From Acidobacteriaceae bacterium (GTDB taxonomy: Bacteria > Acidobacteriota > Vicinamibacteria > Vicinamibacterales > CAVVIG01): 14,828 nucleotides of DNA. The position numbers and the translations under genes are program-made. The notes below the pieces were generated by a model. It saw nothing but the letters and a program-made list of their open reading frames with translations. It did no database searches and was not told where the DNA came from. Of this stretch, positions 11,013 through 14,828 are shown piece after piece; within the stretch, counting starts at the first letter, position 1, and every line of letters starts with the position of its first letter. The stretch lies in contig JAISPN010000037.1 in assembly GCA_031274845.1 (NCBI GenBank), positions 1 to 14,828 of the forward strand, written 5' to 3'.

Positions 11013-11879
11013 CTATTTCAGATATTTCCCGATAATTGGCGCCAGCTCTCGCTTGACCCCATCGGGAATGTGCTCAGGTCGGGTAATCATCGCGGTGGCG
11101 AGCGCATCCTTGCACGCGCACGTGCGCGCGCGGCCACTCAACATCTCCACCGCTTCGGCAATGCTCCGCTGCGCGGTCTTCGCGTTCTGCACCAGATTCG
11201 CCACGATCAAATCCACCGTCACCGAATCGTGATCAGGATGCCAACAGTCGTAGTCGGTGACCAGGGCGAGCGTGGCGTAACAGATTTCCGCTTCGCGCGC
11301 GAGCTTGGCTTCCTGCAGGTTCGTCATGCCGATGACGTCCATCCCCCACGAGCGATAGAGCCGCGATTCGGCGAGCGTGGAAAACTGCGGGCCTTCCATG
11401 TTCACGTAGGTGCCGCCGCGGTGCACGGTCGCTCCGACCTTCTCGGTCGCATCGGCCGCCACGGACGCAAGGTCGCCGCAAACCGGATGCGCGAAGCCCA
11501 CGTGCGCGACGAGGCCGCGTCCGAAGAACGTCGAGATGCGTCCTTTCGTGCGATCGAAGAACTGATCGGGCACAACGATGTCGAGCGGACGATATTCTTC
11601 TTTCAGACTACCGACCGCGCTTGCCGACACGATCCGCTCAACGCCAAGGAGCTTGAATCCGTAGATGTTGGCGCGAAAGTTCAGCTCGGATGGCAGGATG
11701 CGATGCCCTGCGCCGTGACGCGCCAGAAAGGCGACGCGCGCGCCGCGCAGCGTGCCGACCAGGTACGGACCCGACGGATCGCCAAACGGTGTCTGAATAG
11801 TGTGCTCTTCGCGGTCGGTCAGTTCGGCCATGTCGTACAGGCCGCTGCCGCCAATGATGCCGATGGTCGATGGTGTCAT
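11013..11879 (-). CDS. mtnP: S-methyl-5'-thioadenosine phosphorylase
   Basis: The 288-residue protein is a full-length trimeric MTA phosphorylase: IGIIGGSGLYDM (phosphate site), RHGAGHRILPSELNFRANIY, VSASAVGSLKEEYRPLDIVV, GGTYVNMEGPQFSTLAES, MTNLQEAKLAREAE. The 6-aminopurine-specific loop is TDYDCWH (Asp209 and Asp211), which separates MTAP from guanine/hypoxanthine-type PNPs. A C-terminal CAC motif (Cys254, Cys256) is of the CxC type reported in thermophilic MTAP and PNP enzymes. It cleaves methylthioadenosine from polyamine and homoserine-lactone synthesis to adenine and methylthioribose-1-phosphate. Its ATG overlaps the stop of the fused epimerase-hydrolase (ATGA), and the kinase follows. 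No other methionine-salvage gene is in the window. Confidence 0.95.
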   Translation of the reverse strand: MTPSTIGIIGGSGLYDMAELTDREEHTIQTPFGDPSGPYLVGTLRGARVAFLARHGAGHRILPSELNFRANIYGFKLLGVERIVSASAVGSLKEEYRPLDIVVPDQFFDRTKGRISTFFGRGLVAHVGFAHPVCGDLASVAADATEKVGATVHRGGTYVNMEGPQFSTLAESRLYRSWGMDVIGMTNLQEAKLAREAEICYATLALVTDYDCWHPDHDSVTVDLIVANLVQNAKTAQRSIAEAVEMLSGRARTCACKDALATAMITRPEHIPDGVKRELAPIIGKYLK

Positions 11880-13150
11880 GAGGGGTGCTGCAGGCTCCGC
11901 TTGCCGTTCGATTCGAGAAGATACCCGGCGGCTACCGCCGGATCGTGTTCAAAGAATACCAGTGTCTCACGCGCCAGCGCTTCGCGCACGAACGCCTGCT
12001 TCGCGGTGAGCGTGTCCATCGGATAGAGGTCGTATCCCATGATCCAGGCGTCGGGCAGGTGTGCCACGGTTGGAATGAGATCCGCCACATACGCCGCGCG
12101 CTGCCCCGCCGATTCAATCCAGACCATCTGGTGCCACGCCGTATGTCCGCCGGTCCGCTGCATCCACACACCGGGCACCACCTCCGTGTCCGTGTCGACG
12201 AAATCAACGACGCCCGCGTCAACGAGCGGCACGAAGTTATCCGCCAGATAGCTCGCGCGATTCCTGACGTGCGGATGCGTCGCATCCTGCCATTCGCCTC
12301 GATTGATGATGTAGCGCGCGCGAGGAAATCGGGGACGGACGCGACCGTCGGCGCCGCGTGTGGTAAACCCGCCTGCGTGATCGAAGTGCAGGTGCGTCGC
12401 AATCACGAGGTCGATCTCGTCTACCGCCACGCCCGCTTCGGCCAGCGCGTGATCGAGGTGCGCGGCACGGTCGATACCGTAGATCTCGTGGAACCGCTCG
12501 TCTTCCTTGTCGCCGAGACCAGCGTCGATGAGCAGCGTCTGCTCGCCTTTGATGAGGAGCGGCCGCATCGCCATCGTGATCCGGTTGCGATCGTCGGCGG
12601 GCGTCTGCCGCGTCCAGAGCGTCTTCGGCACGACGCCAAACATCGCGCCGCCGTCGAGTTTCATGACGCCGTCGTAGAGCGACATGAGTTCGAAGTTGCC
12701 GCACGTAAACCGCTGCACGCGAGCGGGCGGAGGCTCGGTCTCTGGCGGACGGATCGGCTGCTTCAACTCGACGAGCACGCCGTGCGTACTTGACGGATGC
12801 ACGAACGCGACACGCGAGTGCTCGGCGCCAGGTCTGGGATGTTCGTCAATCAGCCGCACGCCGCGCGCTTTGAGGTGCGCGAGCGCCGCGTCGATGTCGT
12901 CGACGCGCAACGCGACGTGGTGCAATCCAGGCCCGCGCTTCTCCACGTAGCGCGCGATCACCGAATCCGACGTCGTCGCCTCAAGTAGTTCCAGCGAGGC
13001 CGCGCCCGCGGGAATGAAATGCGCGCGGACACGCTGCGAGACGACCTCCTCGGAGAGCTCGATGCGCAGACCGAGCACGTCACGGTAGAACGCCAGCGCC
13101 GCGCCGAGATCGCCAACCGCGATGCCGATGTGATCGATGACCGCCTTCAT
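11876..13150 (-). CDS. mce: Methylmalonyl-CoA epimerase fused to a metallo-beta-lactamase-fold hydrolase
   Basis: The 424-residue protein starts at the ATG overlapping the meaB stop (ATGA). Residues 1 to about 131 are a complete VOC-fold methylmalonyl-CoA epimerase. They include DHIGIAVGDLGAALAFYRDV, LELLEATTSDSVIARYVEKR, GPGLHHVALRVDDIDAAL and GVLVELKQP, with probable metal ligands His7, His78 and Glu128. A Pro-rich linker (PIRPPETEPPPARVQ) leads to an MBL domain (about 148-424). Its His253-x-His255-x-Asp257-His258 motif is HLHFDHAGG, with further ligands His336 (GGHTAWHQM), Asp357 (YVADLIPT) and His402 (FEHDP). All seven metal-binding positions of a dinuclear MBL hydrolase appear present. 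The MBL half resembles lactonase-type enzymes, and its substrate is unknown. Both halves look intact. A long N-terminal extension open to 13456 overlaps meaB and is rejected. Confidence 0.9.
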   Translation of the reverse strand: MKAVIDHIGIAVGDLGAALAFYRDVLGLRIELSEEVVSQRVRAHFIPAGAASLELLEATTSDSVIARYVEKRGPGLHHVALRVDDIDAALAHLKARGVRLIDEHPRPGAEHSRVAFVHPSSTHGVLVELKQPIRPPETEPPPARVQRFTCGNFELMSLYDGVMKLDGGAMFGVVPKTLWTRQTPADDRNRITMAMRPLLIKGEQTLLIDAGLGDKEDERFHEIYGIDRAAHLDHALAEAGVAVDEIDLVIATHLHFDHAGGFTTRGADGRVRPRFPRARYIINRGEWQDATHPHVRNRASYLADNFVPLVDAGVVDFVDTDTEVVPGVWMQRTGGHTAWHQMVWIESAGQRAAYVADLIPTVAHLPDAWIMGYDLYPMDTLTAKQAFVREALARETLVFFEHDPAVAAGYLLESNGKRSLQHPS

Positions 13151-14112
13151 GCGTCCGTCCTCACGGGTGTGGCCAGTGCCCGCGTCAGTAGCTCCTGCGC
13201 CGCCTGGTACGGGTCGATCTCTCGACGCGATACGCGATCGACGAGCACCGCCATCTCCGCCTCGGAAACGACATCGCGCCCCAGATGCTGCAGGAATCCT
13301 TCGACCATCAACTCCCGAATGCGATGCTCCGTCCGCTGCGCGTGACGCCGTTGCGGTCCATCGCCACTCTGCGCGCGGAACGCGGCGATCTGCGCGAGCA
13401 GCGCGTCGAGGCCGTCGCCGGTCGTGGCCACGGTCTTGACGATCGGCGGACGCCATTCATCCGGGCGGTACGTGTGCAGCGCCAGATTGGCTTCAACACT
13501 CGATACGAGTCTATCCGCGCCGTCGCGATCCGCTTTGTTCACGACGAAGACGTCCGCGATCTCCATGATGCCCGCCTTCAGCGCCTGCACATCGTCGCCG
13601 GTGCCCGGCACGAGGACAACAATCGAGATGTCCGCCATGCGGACGATCTCGATTTCGTCCTGCCCCACGCCAACCGTCTCGACAATGACGATGTCTTTGC
13701 CGGACGCATCGAGGATGAGGACCGCGTCGGCCGTCGCGCGCGAGACGCCGCCAAGGTGCCCGCGTGTCGCCATGCTGCGGATGAAGACGCCGCGATCCAT
13801 CGCGTGTTGCTGCATCCGCACGCGATCGCCAAGCACGGCGCCGCCCGAAAACGGACTCGTCGGATCGATCGCCAGGACGCCGACCGACCGTCCCTGCTGG
13901 CGATACGCGGCCGTCAGTCGATCGACGAGCGTGCTCTTGCCCGCGCCCGGCGAACCGGTGACGCCGATGACGGCGGCACGTCCGCTTCTCGCGTACAGAG
14001 ACCGGACCAGCTCAGCCGCCGCTGGCGCGTGGTCGTCGACGAGGGAGATGGCGCGGGCGACGGCGCGCGGATCGCCGGCCAGCACACGCTCGGCAAGCGC
14101 TGAGGTGCTCAT
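13147..14112 (-). CDS. meaB: Methylmalonyl-CoA mutase-associated GTPase MeaB (ArgK family)
   Basis: The 321-residue G3E-type GTPase guards loading of adenosylcobalamin into methylmalonyl-CoA mutase and prevents its inactivation. Motifs seen are the P-loop GSPGAGKST (53-61), AIDPTSPFSGGAVLGDRVRM (81-100), ETVGVGQDE (145-153) and base-recognition NKAD (192-195). A C-terminal dimerisation helix region follows (HRIRELMVEGFLQHLG). The start MSTSALAERV is chosen because it overlaps the stop of the upstream remnant (ATGA) and gives the family's usual length. The open frame continues to 14283, but that extension reads as non-MeaB sequence. The next gene is the epimerase, as often seen for meaB-mce. 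The mutase itself is not in the window. Confidence 0.95.
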   Translation of the reverse strand: MSTSALAERVLAGDPRAVARAISLVDDHAPAAAELVRSLYARSGRAAVIGVTGSPGAGKSTLVDRLTAAYRQQGRSVGVLAIDPTSPFSGGAVLGDRVRMQQHAMDRGVFIRSMATRGHLGGVSRATADAVLILDASGKDIVIVETVGVGQDEIEIVRMADISIVVLVPGTGDDVQALKAGIMEIADVFVVNKADRDGADRLVSSVEANLALHTYRPDEWRPPIVKTVATTGDGLDALLAQIAAFRAQSGDGPQRRHAQRTEHRIRELMVEGFLQHLGRDVVSEAEMAVLVDRVSRREIDPYQAAQELLTRALATPVRTDA

Positions 14113-14192
14113 CGTGCGAAGAGTGGCCGGGCGATGACGAACTGCTGGATCTCGCTCGTGCGCTCGCTTCTGGTCGTCAGCCTGAAGTCCAT
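14109..14192 (-). pseudogene. Remnant of an acyl-CoA dehydrogenase with its interior deleted
   Basis: This 27-codon frame begins MDFRLT, the usual opening of acyl-CoA dehydrogenases (MDF.LT.EQ). It ends TSEIQQFVIARPLFAR, matching their C-terminal signature (GTSEIQR.VIAR). Only a few residues (TRSER) lie between, where a normal enzyme has about 350. The stop overlaps the meaB start (ATGA), as expected if the complete gene had been the first cistron of this operon. In the neighbouring frame the sequence after MDFRLT reads DDQKRA, close to the usual LTDEQ continuation, so a frameshift near Thr6 may also have occurred. AGCGAG occurs twice near the presumed junction and could be deletion microhomology. 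Assembly collapse is an alternative to a true deletion. Confidence 0.55.
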
Positions 14193-14206
14193 GTCTGCTG
14201 CCCGCG

Positions 14207-14212
14207 ATTGTA
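14207..14212 (-). promoter_or_regulatory. Candidate -10 element of the meaB operon
   Basis: TACAAT on the minus strand lies 14 bases before the ATG of the dehydrogenase remnant, so the transcript would carry a very short leader. It is part of the palindrome TTGTACAA (14208-14215). No good -35 hexamer is visible at the right distance. The placement supports the remnant's ATG being the original first codon of the operon. Confidence 0.4.
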
Positions 14213-14274
14213 CAAGCGAGTGCCGTCACCAGTTCGGCGCGCCCCGCCGCCACCGTTGCCACGTCGCGAATCCG

Positions 14275-14296
14275 TACTATCATCGAAGGCAGGGAG
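14275..14296 (+). promoter_or_regulatory. Candidate -10 element and ribosome binding site of the small lipoprotein
   Basis: TACTAT (14275-14280) is followed by AGGGAG (14291-14296), five bases before the ATG at 14302. The good Shine-Dalgarno settles that start over the earlier in-frame ATG at 14134. The -35 is not clear: TTGCCA (14256-14261) is only 13 bases away. Confidence 0.45.
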
Positions 14297-14301
14297 ACGA
14301 C

Positions 14302-14781
14302 ATGACATTGAAATTGTCGAGACTGCTGGCGCTGTTGCTCGGGACGACCCTCCTGTCTGCATGTGCCGACACCACCGCGTTCCTTGGCACCAACACGACC
14401 CCCTCCAGCCGGTTCACGAGCGGGGTCGCCGTCGGGACCAGCATGAGGTTCGTCGGGGCGGAGTTCGAGTATGCCGCGACGTCAGAGGACACGGCGGCGT
14501 CCGCGCCGTCACTCAAGACGGGAATGGCCAGTGGGTTCCTGCAGACGCCGATGGCATTTCATGGGCTCCAGCCGTACTTCGCGGCGGGCGCGGGCATCTA
14601 TCGGGAAGGATTGAACGATCAAACCGATACGGGCATTGCGTCCAATATCGGCGGGGGGGTGAAGATCGCCCTGACGGGGCCGGTGCGGCTGCGGGTGGAC
14701 TACCGGAGGCTCCAGCTTGGAAGCGGCGCGCTGTTTTCACCAGCGCACCGCCTCTATGCCGGACTCAATCTGAGCTTCTGA
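14302..14781 (+). CDS. Small outer-membrane beta-barrel-like protein with lipobox
   Basis: The 159-residue protein opens with a signal peptide (MTLKLSRLLALLLGTTLLSAC) whose LSAC lipobox at Cys21 predicts a lipoprotein. The rest is a series of short alternating beta-type segments (SGVAVGTSMRFVGAEFEYAA, LQPYFAAGAGIYRE, IGGGVKIALTGPVRLRVDYR, RLYAGLNLSF). It ends in a terminal Phe, the pattern recognised by the outer-membrane barrel assembly machinery and typical of OmpA/OmpX-like eight-strand barrels. No enzyme motif is seen. It diverges from the meaB operon and its stop touches the stop of the next, convergent gene. The function is unknown, and the coexistence of lipobox and barrel end is unusual. 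Confidence 0.8.
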   Translation: MTLKLSRLLALLLGTTLLSACADTTAFLGTNTTPSSRFTSGVAVGTSMRFVGAEFEYAATSEDTAASAPSLKTGMASGFLQTPMAFHGLQPYFAAGAGIYREGLNDQTDTGIASNIGGGVKIALTGPVRLRVDYRRLQLGSGALFSPAHRLYAGLNLSF

Positions 14782-14828
14782 TTACTTGACGACGTTCAGG
14801 TTCACGATATTCATGCCCTGCGCGTAGG
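14782..14828 (-). CDS. 3' end of an unidentified gene
   Basis: On the minus strand a reading frame enters from the right edge and ends ...YAQGMNIVNLNVVK, stop TAA at 14782-14784, with no gap to the stop of the convergent lipoprotein gene. Only 15 codons are visible. The regular residue pattern and exact tail-to-tail fit make a real gene plausible, but the family cannot be told. Confidence 0.4.
   Translation of the reverse strand, partial: YAQGMNIVNLNVVK

Noticed and set aside
10986..12026. 346-codon plus-strand ORF opposite mtnP
   Set aside because: It has no motifs and is antisense to a strongly recognised phosphorylase.
13151..13456. 102-residue N-terminal extension of the epimerase fusion
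   Set aside because: It is the out-of-frame shadow of the meaB 3' end; the ATG at 13150 begins the epimerase exactly.
14113..14283. 57-residue N-terminal extension of MeaB
   Set aside because: The family begins near MSTSALAERV, and the extension overlaps the dehydrogenase remnant and promoter-like sequence.
14134..14301. 56-residue upstream extension of the small lipoprotein
   Set aside because: A good Shine-Dalgarno and a signal peptide place the start at 14302; the extension runs over the divergent promoter region.

Overview
The window looks like chromosomal DNA of a GC-rich Gram-negative bacterium. It encodes a tripartite RND efflux pump with an outer-membrane channel, outer-membrane-type proteins, and signal peptides with AxA or LSAC cleavage motifs. 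Codon use strongly favours G/C at third positions, and adjacent genes often overlap by ATGA. The small DUF2085-type membrane proteins and the propionyl/methylmalonyl gene set make an Acidobacteriota (Vicinamibacteria-like) origin my best guess, but that is inference. I see no rRNA, tRNA, CRISPR array, IS element or prophage.

Left part (1-3042, all minus strand): the 5' end of ribH (lumazine synthase) runs off the left edge. Next comes a complete SulP anion transporter with a C-terminal STAS domain. Beyond it lies a compact cluster of three small membrane proteins: a DUF2085-like protein, a GxGHxxQGR protein and a 57-residue hydrophobic protein.

Centre (3043-9857, plus strand): an AT-rich divergent region of 132 bp carries three 13-bp palindromic boxes sharing AAC-N3-GTT. 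It is followed by a TetR regulator, a periplasmic adaptor that overlaps it by ATGA, and a 1560-codon ORF. That ORF is an RND permease continuing in frame, through a signal-peptide-like segment, into a complete TolC-type outer-membrane factor. The unit therefore encodes a regulator plus all three parts of a drug-efflux-type pump in three genes instead of four, and ends at a 13-bp perfect hairpin.

Right part (9858-14192, minus strand): one tightly packed operon. In transcription order it holds a 27-codon remnant that looks like an internally deleted acyl-CoA dehydrogenase, meaB (G-protein chaperone of methylmalonyl-CoA mutase), and a methylmalonyl-CoA epimerase fused to a metallo-beta-lactamase-fold hydrolase. 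It continues with mtnP (methylthioadenosine phosphorylase), an adenosine kinase of the mycobacterial type, and a solitary CopG/BrnA-like antitoxin. It joins odd-chain/branched-chain acyl-CoA metabolism with salvage of adenosine-type nucleosides. Divergent from it is a small LSAC-lipobox, beta-barrel-like protein, which meets the 3' end of an unidentified gene at the right edge.

The points most worth a second look are the RND-TolC fusion, the epimerase-MBL fusion, the collapsed acyl-CoA dehydrogenase, the triple operator-like array and the orphan antitoxin.
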